A DNA stretch of 6,749 nucleotides from Rhodocyclaceae bacterium UBA2346 (GCA_002344625.1 DDUE01000047.1:622-7370); one strand, 5' to 3'; counted from the stretch's first letter, positions 1 to 5,540 are shown. The notes: generated from the letters alone by a model not told the origin. Numbers and translations are program-made.

Positions 1-122
1 CACTCGCCGCTTACAGTTGCGGGGGCAGCTCCGGCTTGACGCGACGGGGCATCATCGATGCGCCCGTCGCACCGGATTCCCTTTTCATCCCTTGGGGGAG
101 CCAGCGCGAGGCGGAATATAAC
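1..122 (-). promoter_or_regulatory. Cobalamin (adenosylcobalamin-type) riboswitch, 3' end cut by window edge
   Basis: Read on the minus strand, this carries the hallmark blocks of the cobalamin riboswitch in the right order. AAAAGGGAATCCGGT (plus positions 71-85) is followed by a variable hairpin arm, then CCGGAGCTGCC and GCCCCCGCAACTGTAAGCGG (plus 7-26). These match the conserved core that binds B12. The regulated gene must lie to the left of position 1. In proteobacteria such targets are usually a B12 transporter (btuB), cobalamin biosynthesis genes or a B12-independent isoenzyme, but the sequence cannot say which. The right-hand boundary is approximate. The 3' part with the expression platform is missing, so the control mode (translation or termination) is not visible. 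Confidence 0.92.
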
Positions 123-146
123 GCAAGCGGGCGGCGGCTGTAAATC

Positions 147-201
147 AAAAACCCCGTATTTAGTACATTCAACGTGATGGGCGACTAGATACGGGGTTTT
201 T
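147..201 (-). terminator. Long hairpin terminator, probably bidirectional in form
   Basis: Arms at 147-164 and 184-201 form an 18-bp stem (AAAAACCCCGTATTTAGT against ACTAGATACGGGGTTTTT, one G.T wobble) around a 19-nt loop. Each strand ends in a run of five T after a CCCC/GGGG core. It lies between the last gene of the leftward operon and the leftward cobalamin riboswitch, so on the minus strand it insulates the two units. A second perfect 7-bp hairpin (GCGCGCC, 202-208 with 217-223) sits directly beside it on the operon side. Confidence 0.8.
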
Positions 202-245
202 GCGCGCCAACCTTCAGGCGCGCGGTGGTCGCGCTGCCTCGCGCG

Positions 246-506
246 TCAATGGCAGGCGTCGGGGCGGTGGCCGGCCGAGTCGCCCGCGAGGGTTGCGTAG
301 TCTTGCCAGTCGGGCAGCAGGGTGCGCGCGGTTGCGCGGAGAGATTCCGGCAACGTGCCGTCCGCTTCGATGATGCGCAGGTGATCGACGATCGACAGCG
401 CGACCGCGACCGATCGGCGCGCGGGAAAGCGCGACAGGAGATGGAGCAGTGCCGACAATGCGAGCTCGGGCTTTGCGGCGTAGCTCGGTTCGGTGACGGG
501 CTGCAT
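246..506 (-). CDS. Small hypothetical protein (86 aa), last gene of the rpsD-paralogue operon
   Basis: I do not recognise this as a named family. The ATG at 506 lies 8 nt after the stop codon of the S4 gene, which favours this start over the longer reading that runs back into rpsD. The SD is weak (GAG), so translation may be coupled to the gene before it. The protein is mostly hydrophilic and looks helical, with the patterns ALLHLLSRF and DHLRIIEADGTLPESL. No signal peptide or membrane helix is apparent. The spacing of A-L-x-H-L-S-R, then D-x-L, then DG-x-L resembles the 69-aa protein at the head of the same operon, which suggests a distant duplicate. The strong terminator follows. The function is unknown; an accessory role linked to the S4 paralogue is only an inference from position. 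Confidence 0.7.
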   Translation of the reverse strand: MQPVTEPSYAAKPELALSALLHLLSRFPARRSVAVALSIVDHLRIIEADGTLPESLRATARTLLPDWQDYATLAGDSAGHRPDACH

Positions 507-514
507 GTGCGTTC

Positions 515-1126
515 TCACAGGCGGACTGCGTAGTACTCGACGACCTGCTGGACCTCGACCGGAAAGGGGACTTCGTCGGGCGAAGGCGTGCGTGTCACCG
601 TCGCGGTTGCGGCCGATGCATCGAAGCTGAGCCATTGCGGGCGCTCCAGGGACGGCTGCTGCAGCGACTCGATGGTGGCCGGAATCTGCTTGCCCTTGGT
701 CGTCAGCGCAATCTGGTCGCCCGGTTTGGTGCGGATGGACGGGATGTCGACCCGCTTGCCGTTCAACAGTACATGCTTGTGGCGTACGAGCTGCCGGGCG
801 GCGATCGCCGTCGGCGCGAATCCGGCGCGGAACACGAAGTTGTCCAGACGTCGCTCCAGTAGCTCGAGCAATTTATCGCCGGTTGGTCCGCGCGACTGCT
901 TGGCTTCGCGAAAGAGACGCTGGATCTGCCGTTCGGTCAACCCGTAGTTCATTCTCAGCTTCTGCTTTTCGATCAGTTGCAGGCCGTATTCGGATTTGCG
1001 CTTCGGCCGCTGTCCATGCTGGCCGGGGGGGTAGTCACGTTCGCCAAGCGATTTACGTGAAAGGCCGGGCAGCTCGGTGCCCAGCGCGCGCATTACTTTG
1101 AGTCGGGGGCCGGTAAAACGGGACAA
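515..1126 (-). CDS. rpsD: 30S ribosomal protein S4 paralogue (cyanobacterial/plastid-like)
   Basis: S4 is a primary 16S rRNA-binding protein that nucleates 30S assembly. The 203-aa product shows the family throughout: the N-terminal SRFTGPRLKVMRALG, then GQHGQRPKRKSEYGLQLIEK, YGLTERQ and LLELLERRLDN. The S4 RNA-binding domain follows (ARQLVRHKHVLLNGKRVDIPS), and the end is VVEYYAVRL. The wording (SRF.GPRLK, LRMNYGLTERQ, VDIPS, VVEYY) is closer to chloroplast and cyanobacterial S4 than to E. coli S4. The main proteobacterial rpsD normally sits beside rpsK and rpoA in the alpha operon, so this is probably a second copy. It has no cysteine, hence no zinc site. An ATG 30 nt upstream is in frame but lacks an SD, while TTG at 1126 is preceded by AAGGAGA at 6-nt spacing, so TTG is chosen. 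The gene lies between two small related genes and probably shares the Fur-like promoter at 1467-1511. Confidence 0.93.
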   Translation of the reverse strand: MSRFTGPRLKVMRALGTELPGLSRKSLGERDYPPGQHGQRPKRKSEYGLQLIEKQKLRMNYGLTERQIQRLFREAKQSRGPTGDKLLELLERRLDNFVFRAGFAPTAIAARQLVRHKHVLLNGKRVDIPSIRTKPGDQIALTTKGKQIPATIESLQQPSLERPQWLSFDASAATATVTRTPSPDEVPFPVEVQQVVEYYAVRL

Positions 1127-1131
1127 GATTG

Positions 1132-1138
1132 TCTCCTT
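1132..1138 (-). promoter_or_regulatory. Shine-Dalgarno that sets the TTG start of the S4 paralogue
   Basis: AAGGAGA on the minus strand, with 6 nt (ACAATC) between the GGAG core and TTG at 1126-1124. The alternative in-frame ATG at 1156 has no purine-rich SD before it. The TTG start yields SRFTGPRLK directly after the initiator, matching the usual N-terminus of this S4 type. Confidence 0.85.
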
Positions 1139-1181
1139 CAAAGAGTAAAAGCCCATCGCCGCGCCGATCGATACGGAGATG

Positions 1182-1221
1182 GGTAAAAAGGCTTACCGAC
1201 GCCTGGTCGAAGTCCCAGGCG
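1182..1221 (-). promoter_or_regulatory. Two hairpins in the leader between the 69-aa gene and the S4 paralogue
   Basis: The 114-nt gap before the S4 start holds two stems. The first is a perfect 7-bp CGCCTGG/CCAGGCG stem (1200-1206 with 1215-1221, 8-nt loop). The second is a shorter GGTAA/TTACC stem (1182-1186 with 1193-1197) whose loop and arm hold a five-T run on the minus strand. An alternative pairing, CCCATC with GATGGG, is possible closer to the start. Bacterial S4 proteins are known to regulate their own mRNAs through leader structure, so an S4-responsive or attenuating leader is conceivable. No known S4 leader is recognised here. Confidence 0.35.
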
Positions 1222-1240
1222 GGTGTTCCGGTTGAATGGG

Positions 1241-1450
1241 CTACGCGTTGTTGCGATTCATGAGTGTTTCGTCGAGATGTGCGCATGATGTGGCCAGCTC
1301 CTGGTCGAGGCTGCCGTCGTTCAGGCGATCGAGCAGCAGATGCGCCAACTCCGCGGCGCGAGGACAGCCGGTTTGCAGGTAGCGGGACAGATGATCCAGT
1401 GCCCCGGCAAGCAATGCGTCGGTGTCATGAGAGTGGATGTGCGTCGCCAT
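1241..1450 (-). CDS. Small hypothetical protein (69 aa), first gene of the rpsD-paralogue operon
   Basis: The function is unknown. ATG at 1450 has a GCGAGGG SD-like element 6-8 nt before it. A TTG 21 nt upstream is in frame but falls inside the Fur-like site and near the predicted transcription start, so it is unlikely. The protein begins with a His-rich tip (MATHIHSHDTD) and continues as a probable helical bundle (ALDHLSRYL, AELAHLLLDRLNDGSLDQEL). It contains two cysteines (in TGCPR and TSCAH). No signal sequence or membrane helix is seen. It resembles the 86-aa protein on the other side of the S4 gene. The His-rich start could bind metal, which would fit control by an iron regulator, but that is speculation. 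Confidence 0.75.
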   Translation of the reverse strand: MATHIHSHDTDALLAGALDHLSRYLQTGCPRAAELAHLLLDRLNDGSLDQELATSCAHLDETLMNRNNA

Positions 1451-1466
1451 GATGCCCTCGCCAGCA

Positions 1467-1485
1467 AACAAGAATCATTCGCAAT
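1467..1485 (-). promoter_or_regulatory. Fur-box-like operator
   Basis: Minus-strand ATTGCGAATGATTCTTGTT agrees by eye at 15 of 19 positions with the common proteobacterial Fur-box form AATGAGAATGATTCTCATT, including the central GAATGATTCT. It overlaps the -10 element and the expected transcription start, the classical position for repression by Fe-bound Fur. The match to the Zur consensus is poorer. Control by Fur is inferred from the sequence match and has not been shown. Confidence 0.65.
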
Positions 1486-1511
1486 TATAGATACGAGGGG
1501 CGGCAAGTCAA
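1484..1511 (-). promoter_or_regulatory. Sigma70-type promoter of the rpsD-paralogue operon
   Basis: On the minus strand TTGACT (plus 1506-1511) and a perfect TATAAT (plus 1484-1489) are separated by 16 bp. Transcription would start near 1477, leaving a leader of about 27 nt before the ATG at 1450. This is the best promoter I can see in the window, and it drives the three-gene unit leftward to the terminator at 147-201. Confidence 0.8.
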
Positions 1512-1555
1512 GGGGCGGCCGGGCGTTGGCACGATGCCGGCCGTGGAGGGCTCGC

Positions 1556-2089
1556 TCAGCGCTTCAGTTTTACCGCGGTCCCGGTCGCGACGACGAGAAG
1601 CATGCTGTTCTTGCCGCCCCCTGAAACTTCGCTGTAGTCCAGGCCGACGCCGATCACCGCATGCCCGCCCGCGGCGAATGCTTCGCCCCGAAGCGCCTGC
1701 ATCAGCTTTTTCCGGGCGTCGCGCAGCACCGCTTGCGCGGCACTACCATGTTCGCCGGCTCCTGCACCGGCAAGGAAGTCCTTGAGCAGGTTCATGCCAA
1801 GGGCGCACTCGGCCGATACCACATCCAGGACCGCTTCGATCTGCTGCCCGGGTATCTCGAGGCCGGTCGTCACCGGCATGCCGGCGATGACGCCCGCCGT
1901 GGCTTCGGCCGGCACGTGCTCCGGGGGCACCTTGCTCCAGTCGCCGGTCGTGCGTGCGCGCCGGATGTTGTCGCGCAGATCCGCCAATGCAGTGAACCTC
2001 GCATAGACGACACCGCAGCCCGGGCACTCATGCTCCGGCGCCAGATCGTGCGGCTCGCGGGTGTAGCCGCATTTCGGACAGGTGATCAT
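1556..2089 (-). CDS. YbjQ-family (UPF0145, DUF74) protein with N-terminal zinc ribbon
   Basis: The 177-aa protein has two parts. Residues 4-25 form a zinc-ribbon-like CPKC...CPGC pair (Cys4, Cys7, Cys22, Cys25). Residues from about 71 onward are a YbjQ-type domain: TTG.EIPGQ.IEAVLDVVSAECALGMN, LLKDFLAGAGA, a helix of the type AVLRDARKKLMQALRGEA, then GGHAVIGVGLDY and MLLVVATGTAV. YbjQ proteins form small oligomeric rings and have been annotated as putative heavy-metal binders, but their cellular role is not established. The ATG at 2089 follows GGAGAAGACGAG, a good SD. It seems to be transcribed separately from the Fur-like operon downstream, which has its own promoter after an 84-nt gap. It has no signal peptide and is expected to be cytoplasmic. 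Confidence 0.9.
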   Translation of the reverse strand: MITCPKCGYTREPHDLAPEHECPGCGVVYARFTALADLRDNIRRARTTGDWSKVPPEHVPAEATAGVIAGMPVTTGLEIPGQQIEAVLDVVSAECALGMNLLKDFLAGAGAGEHGSAAQAVLRDARKKLMQALRGEAFAAGGHAVIGVGLDYSEVSGGGKNSMLLVVATGTAVKLKR

Positions 2090-2653
2090 CTCGTCTTCTC
2101 CGCTTGCATCACGATCCAGTGTAGCCCACCTGCCGTGCGCGCTGCGCGGGCTGTCTGTTTCGCCCGACTGGGCGGCGCCTTGGCGACCGGCGCCAAATAT
2201 CCCTGCCCGGCTGCCGAACTCGCCCGCTTCGATGGATAATGGCGCCTGTGAAAGTCCGGTCGCGGCCCGCGCGCATGTCAGGGCCGGCGTCTCCTCTTTA
2301 ATTCAAGCTTAAATCAATTGGATGGCAGCCCGTGCTTTTGATGATCGAGGAGCTCCATCGGGGGTTCAGGGCATCCCGCACCGTCCCGCAAACCCTTGCC
2401 AGCACTGGGACTTGTGGTTCTTGACGTCTCACGACGGATAGCCCCAGCCCGATAAAAAGCGGGTATCAAAGCGGGTATCAAAGCGGGTATCAGGCGCCAC
2501 GTTGCTGAGTGATGTTTCCACCCGCAATCTTCCCGTATTCCTGCCTGCTCCCCATGGTGTTTTCGGCCGAGGTCTTGATGCCCTCGGGATGACTGCGAGG
2601 ATGGAATTCAGTACGGCCCGCCTGTGCGTGCCCGTGGATTCCGAGGAGCCGTC
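2090..2653. other. Intergenic stretch: left flank of the integrated element
   Basis: I see no convincing gene in these roughly 560 bp. Overlapping reading frames exist but are short, lack an SD and resemble nothing familiar. The base composition changes around 2298-2322 to an AT-rich patch with an AAGCTT core, and further right come the three 12-bp repeats. A left boundary of the integrase-bearing element is therefore likely between about 2290 and 2450. No tRNA or tmRNA 3' end, the usual target of P4-type integrases, could be recognised. Confidence 0.5.
2456..2491. repeat. Three perfect 12-bp tandem repeats (AAAGCGGGTATC)
   Basis: Copies lie at 2456-2467, 2468-2479 and 2480-2491 with no mismatch. 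They sit about 160 bp upstream of the P4-type integrase start. Short direct repeats in this position are typical of arm-type sites bound by the N-terminal domain of tyrosine integrases, so they may mark the attachment region of the element. The repeat is certain; its role is inferred. Confidence 0.95.
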
Positions 2654-3651
2654 ATGTCACTCACCGACATCAAGATTCGTCAGGCCAAGGCCATCGACAA
2701 GCCGCTGAAGCTCGCTGACGCGAATGGCTTGTACCTGGAGGTCAAGCCCGGCGGCGCAAAGCTCTGGCGCTATCGGTATCGAATCGCCGGCAAGGAGAAC
2801 CTCTATGCCATCGGCGATTATCCGACCATCAACTTGTCCGAGGCGCGGAAGGCTCGCGATGAAGCTCGTGAACTGATCAAGAAGGGCTGCATCCCGCCCA
2901 TGCCCGTCAGAACGAGCAGCTACTGAGGATTGCCGCCAACAACGACACCTTCAAGGCCATCGCCGAGGAGTGGATCAAGAAGAAGCGCAGTGGCTGGGCG
3001 CCCTCCCACGATCCCGCCGCACCATTGCGCGGTGCCATCATCCGGTCACCGGTCAACCACAGCAAGCCTTTGTCCCGCGAGGAAATTGCCGATTTCGTGA
3101 GGCGACTCGACAGCTACGGCGGCAATCGCACGACAGCGATTGCTCTGCGTCTATTGCTGCTGACGTTCGTCCGCACCGTCGAGATGCGCAAGGCCGAGTG
3201 GAGCGAGTTCAACTTCGACCAGCCCGAATGGCGCATCCCGGCTGCAAAGATGAAGATGCGGCGTATACACATCGTGCCCCTGGCTCGAAGCACCGTCGAT
3301 CTGCTGCTGGAACTCCGGCAGATCACTGGCGCCGGACGATGGCTTTTCCCGAACACTCGCCGCCCGCATGATGTGATGAGCGCCACCACGGTCAATCGGG
3401 TGCTGGAATATATGGGCTACGCCTCGGGTGCCGTCACCGGGCATGATTTTCGTGCCACCGCATCGACTCGCCTGCACGAGATGGGGTTCCGATCCGAATT
3501 CATCGAATTGCAGTTGGCGCACGTCGAGCGGAATCGAGTGAAAACCGCCTACAACCATGCGGACTACTTGCCCGAGCGGCGGCAGATGGTGCAGGCCTGG
3601 GCCGATTGGCTGGATGGCATAGCGGCTGCGGACAAGGGCTCTGTGCGTTAA
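2654..3651 (+). pseudogene. P4-type tyrosine integrase, broken by a frameshift and an internal deletion
   Basis: The 5' part encodes a DUF4102-type arm-binding domain (MSLTDIKIRQAKA, KLADANGLYLEVKPGG, KLWRYRYR, YAIGDYPTINLSEARKARDEA). ATG at 2654 has GAGGAG 5 nt upstream. Near 2888-2892 one base is missing: the reading continues as GCIPPM and stops at 2924, whereas the -1 frame gives the expected PAHARQNEQLLRIAANNDTFKAIAEEW. After GWAPSH (about 3009) the sequence jumps in frame to DPAAPLRGAI, so roughly 60 residues of the core-binding domain usually found there are gone. The catalytic domain is complete, with Arg in TFVRTVEMRKAEW, Lys in KMKMRRIHIVP, HDFRATASTRL, and the C-terminal LAHVERN...AYNH with His and Tyr. 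Intact relatives are about 400 aa; what remains encodes about 330. With both lesions it cannot make a working integrase. Confidence 0.9.
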
Positions 3652-3656
3652 ATTTG

Positions 3657-3682
3657 GCGGCGCCATGGTGGTGTAGCGCCGC
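3657..3682. terminator. Inverted repeat between convergent recombinase genes
   Basis: A perfect 7-bp stem GCGGCGC/GCGCCGC (3657-3663 with 3676-3682) has a 12-nt loop and begins 6 bp after the integrase pseudogene stop. It lies in the 65-bp gap between two convergent genes. There is no T-run on either strand, so it is a weak or Rho-assisted terminator at best. Confidence 0.35.
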
Positions 3683-3716
3683 ACAGGCCGGCTCGCAGGA
3701 AGGCTGCCGAGGTACG

Positions 3717-4820
3717 CTAAACGACCTTCCTTTTTCCGCAATAGGCATCCACGATTTGCACCCGCCCGTGGCCGAGGCGGGCGGCGATTTCCCGCCGGGC
3801 CTGCCGATCGAGCGCCGGGTCAACGGCCGAACCACCCGCAACGGGGGGCGGCGTCCCCGTGATGCCTTCGTAGCCGTCGGCGGCGCCTTGATGCCGCAAG
3901 CCGTGTGGCACCACTCCCAGGCCGGCGCGGGTGATGCCGCAGCGCTCCATGACGTAGCGCAGCCGGCGCATGGCCTGCTGCAGCGTCAGGCGCGGGTCGC
4001 TGACACTTTCATTGATACCGACGGCGACCCGACGCGCATAGTCAATCGCTGCCAGACATTGGTCGGTATTGATGGGCAGCAGGCGCGCCCGTCCGCCCTT
4101 GGTGCCCCGATGCGTATCCAGGTAGAAGGCCATGCCGCCGTCCGGCTTGCCCGCCTGCCCGGCCGTGATCACGTCAGTATGCGGACGAAGCATCACGCTC
4201 TCCTTGAAACGCAGTTGGAAAGCCTGCATCAGCTTCAGGGAGGCAGCGGCATGCACGTCGTAGGCTTCGACTTCCAGGATGACAGCCGCCGCGTCAATGC
4301 CCTTGGCCCGCCAGGATTTGTCGACGCCAGTCGCCAAGCTGCGTTGATACAGCTTCGGATCATCGAAGTAGCATTGGATCTGCTTCAGCAGATTCGGCTT
4401 GCCGATCCAGCCGGCGAAGGTTTTCAGGAAGCTGAAATAGGTCTGGATCGTCGCCGGGCTCATCCGGCCGGCATGGGCCTCGTCCTGCCAGTAGCGGGTA
4501 ACCGCTTCCACATGGCGACCGCTGAAGGAACACGGGTCGAGCTTGAAGTGCTTGGGATGGCCGCGCAGGAAATCGAACAGCCAAAGGCAGAAGCGTGTGC
4601 GCTCCGCCATCGTCTTGTGGCTCACGCCCTTGGGCTTGCTGCTGTGCTGCCAGTTGTGCTGCTGCAGGATCAACTGCAGCACGTAGCCGCAGCGTTTCGG
4701 GTTCAAGGGGATGTTGTCCAGGGCCGGCTGGTCGTAGGTGCGCAGCCGCCTCTGGCGATCATTGGGGGCAGTGGTTTTCGGAAAGCGGTTCTGGTGTTCA
4801 CCGCTGCGTTGCTTGTCCAT
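3717..4820 (-). CDS. Tyrosine recombinase / phage integrase-like protein (Integrase_1 type)
   Basis: A 367-aa site-specific recombinase. The N-terminal 150 residues are the DNA-binding part (QQHNWQHSSKPKGVSHKT, TIQTYFSFLKTFAGWIGKP), matching the integrase-domain proteins found in proteobacterial islands. The catalytic residues can be placed as Arg204 (LRFKESVML), Lys241 (RGTKGGRARLLPI), His306 and Arg309 (HGLRH), His351 (LGHGR) and Tyr360 (DAYCG). The full active set is present and the gene looks intact. The reading frame is open for another 105 codons upstream, but ATG at 4820 has AAAGGA about 9 nt before it and the residues ahead of it are composition-driven nonsense. It converges on the decayed P4-type integrase. 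Its upstream side is the hairpin-rich non-coding segment, so it may belong to a different mobile element. Substrates are unknown. Confidence 0.87.
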   Translation of the reverse strand: MDKQRSGEHQNRFPKTTAPNDRQRRLRTYDQPALDNIPLNPKRCGYVLQLILQQHNWQHSSKPKGVSHKTMAERTRFCLWLFDFLRGHPKHFKLDPCSFSGRHVEAVTRYWQDEAHAGRMSPATIQTYFSFLKTFAGWIGKPNLLKQIQCYFDDPKLYQRSLATGVDKSWRAKGIDAAAVILEVEAYDVHAAASLKLMQAFQLRFKESVMLRPHTDVITAGQAGKPDGGMAFYLDTHRGTKGGRARLLPINTDQCLAAIDYARRVAVGINESVSDPRLTLQQAMRRLRYVMERCGITRAGLGVVPHGLRHQGAADGYEGITGTPPPVAGGSAVDPALDRQARREIAARLGHGRVQIVDAYCGKRKVV

Positions 4821-4986
4821 GCTGTGTTTTCCTTTCGTGGTCGAATCGGAGGAACCTGGGTGTTCGTGCAGCGGCGGGTTCAGGGCGCCGATGCCAGGCC
4901 AGGGTTTACCCCCATCGCCAGGGCGACGTGGGCGCAGAGGGGCGTAAAAGTGATCGCCAGCCAGCATGCGTCTTGCGCAATGTGGC
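4821..4986. other. Non-coding upstream region of the recombinase gene
   Basis: Apart from the SD of the recombinase gene I see no gene and no clear promoter here. On the minus strand an imperfect motif, GGTTCCTCCGATTCGACC, near 4840-4857 has a faint tRNA T-arm look but no tRNA can be built around it. Confidence 0.4.
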
Positions 4987-5181
4987 GTTCGCCGCAGCGA
5001 ACCAGGTTCTCGAAGAACCCGAGGCAACCCCGGAGGCGTGACCTTCGGATCGGTGCCCGAGCGGCACCGCGAACTCGTTCCCCGCCGGCTTGACTGGCAA
5101 CGCCCGTTCCGCGACGGGCGCGCAATGCCGTTCACGCTGGCCGTGGCGCCGCACCGAGGTGCGGCTGCCCACGGCTGACCA
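4987..5181. repeat. Cluster of short perfect hairpins
   Basis: Four unrelated perfect stems follow one another: GTTCGC/GCGAAC (4987-4992 with 4997-5002), GGTTCT/AGAACC (5005-5010 with 5014-5019), CGGTGCC/GGCACCG (5051-5057 with 5063-5069) and CGCCCGT/ACGGGCG (5101-5107 with 5114-5120). A larger composite stem spans 5141-5174, pairing CCGTGG with CCACGG outside and GCCGCACC with GGTGCGGC inside. No believable protein frame covers the segment. It could be part of a structured RNA, of a recombination site for the adjacent recombinase, or a degenerate palindromic-repeat cluster. The stems are visible; the function is unknown. Confidence 0.55.
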
Positions 5182-5217
5182 GGATCAGTGCGTGAGTGCG
5201 AGGGAAAGGAACTCGAT

Positions 5218-5241
5218 ATGCCGACTCCGCGGAGTCGGCAT
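5218..5241. repeat. Perfect 24-bp palindrome
   Basis: Half-site ATGCCGACTCCG followed directly by its exact reverse complement. With no spacer it would form a cruciform or act as a site for a dimeric protein, and in RNA it would fold to a stem of about ten pairs. It lies immediately before the structured-RNA candidate and may be its first stem or the edge of a mobile element. Confidence 0.9.
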
Positions 5242-5243
5242 CA

Positions 5244-5540
5244 TTCGCAGCCTGGAACAGGCGCGAGAGAGGGGAATGGCCAAGTGGTCGCAGCGAAGTG
5301 CGAGCGCCGGCCGCGAGGTGCTCAAGGCACCGGTGGTCGGGCCACCGTCCATGGCATCGCCGCTCGGGGCGGACGATGCCCAAGGAACATCATCACTTCC
5401 TTGCATCGGGTGCGAAGGAAGGGACTGGCCTCACGGTCAAGCCATGGGCCGCGCTACTATCGACAACAAAAACCTCGGACGCCAAGTGTCCGGTACTCCA
5501 GGCGCCGGAAGCGCCACGGTGAAGAATCACCACTCCAGGG
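5244..5540 (+). ncRNA. Large structured RNA, candidate HEARO / IscB omega-RNA without an adjacent iscB
   Basis: At least nine stems follow in series: GCCTG/CAGGC (5250-5262, outer TCGC/GCGA, bulged A); TCGCA/TGCGA (5288-5303); GGTGC/GCACC (5317-5331); GGTGG/CCACC (5332-5346); GGCATCG+CCGC/GCGG+CGATGCC (5353-5380, bulged A); CTTCCTT+GCA/TGC+AAGGAAG (5396-5421, bulged G); CGGAC/GTCCG (5476-5492); GGCGC/GCGCC (5501-5515); GGTGA/TCACC (5518-5531). Three adjacent stems end in the loop TCGGG. The unpaired linkers are A-rich on the plus strand (for example ACAACAAAAACC near 5463-5474), which favours plus-strand transcription. Size and hairpin order fit my memory of HEARO, the guide RNA of IscB nucleases, normally placed just 5' of iscB. 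No HNH/RuvC protein can be read downstream, so it would be a solitary copy. Boundaries are approximate. That it is a structured RNA seems likely; the HEARO name is tentative. Confidence 0.6.

Noticed and set aside
507..635. Longer start for the 86-aa protein reading back into rpsD
   Set aside because: The extra 43 residues overlap the conserved C-terminus of S4 in another frame and read as shadow sequence.
2238..2300. A possible truncated rightward gene starting ATGGCGCCTGTG after GATAAT
   Set aside because: It stops after 20 codons and has no SD. A gene cut off by element insertion is possible but cannot be supported.
3606..5093. A 495-codon plus-strand open frame opposite the recombinase
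   Set aside because: It is antisense to a gene with a complete catalytic signature, has no SD or family resemblance, and is open only because of GC-rich codon bias.
4821..5135. N-terminal extension of the recombinase by 105 codons
   Set aside because: The extension is rich in Arg, Pro and Gly without a fold-like pattern, covers part of the hairpin region, and the ATG at 4820 has its own SD.
4987..5181. Integron attC array next to the recombinase
   Set aside because: The hairpins are short and lack the GTTRRRY/RYYYAAC ends of attC sites, there are no cassette genes between them, and the recombinase is not visibly of the IntI type.
5244..5540. Group II intron, RNase P RNA or tmRNA as the identity of the structured RNA
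   Set aside because: No domain V, no RNase P core motifs and no tRNA-like ends or tag frame could be found.
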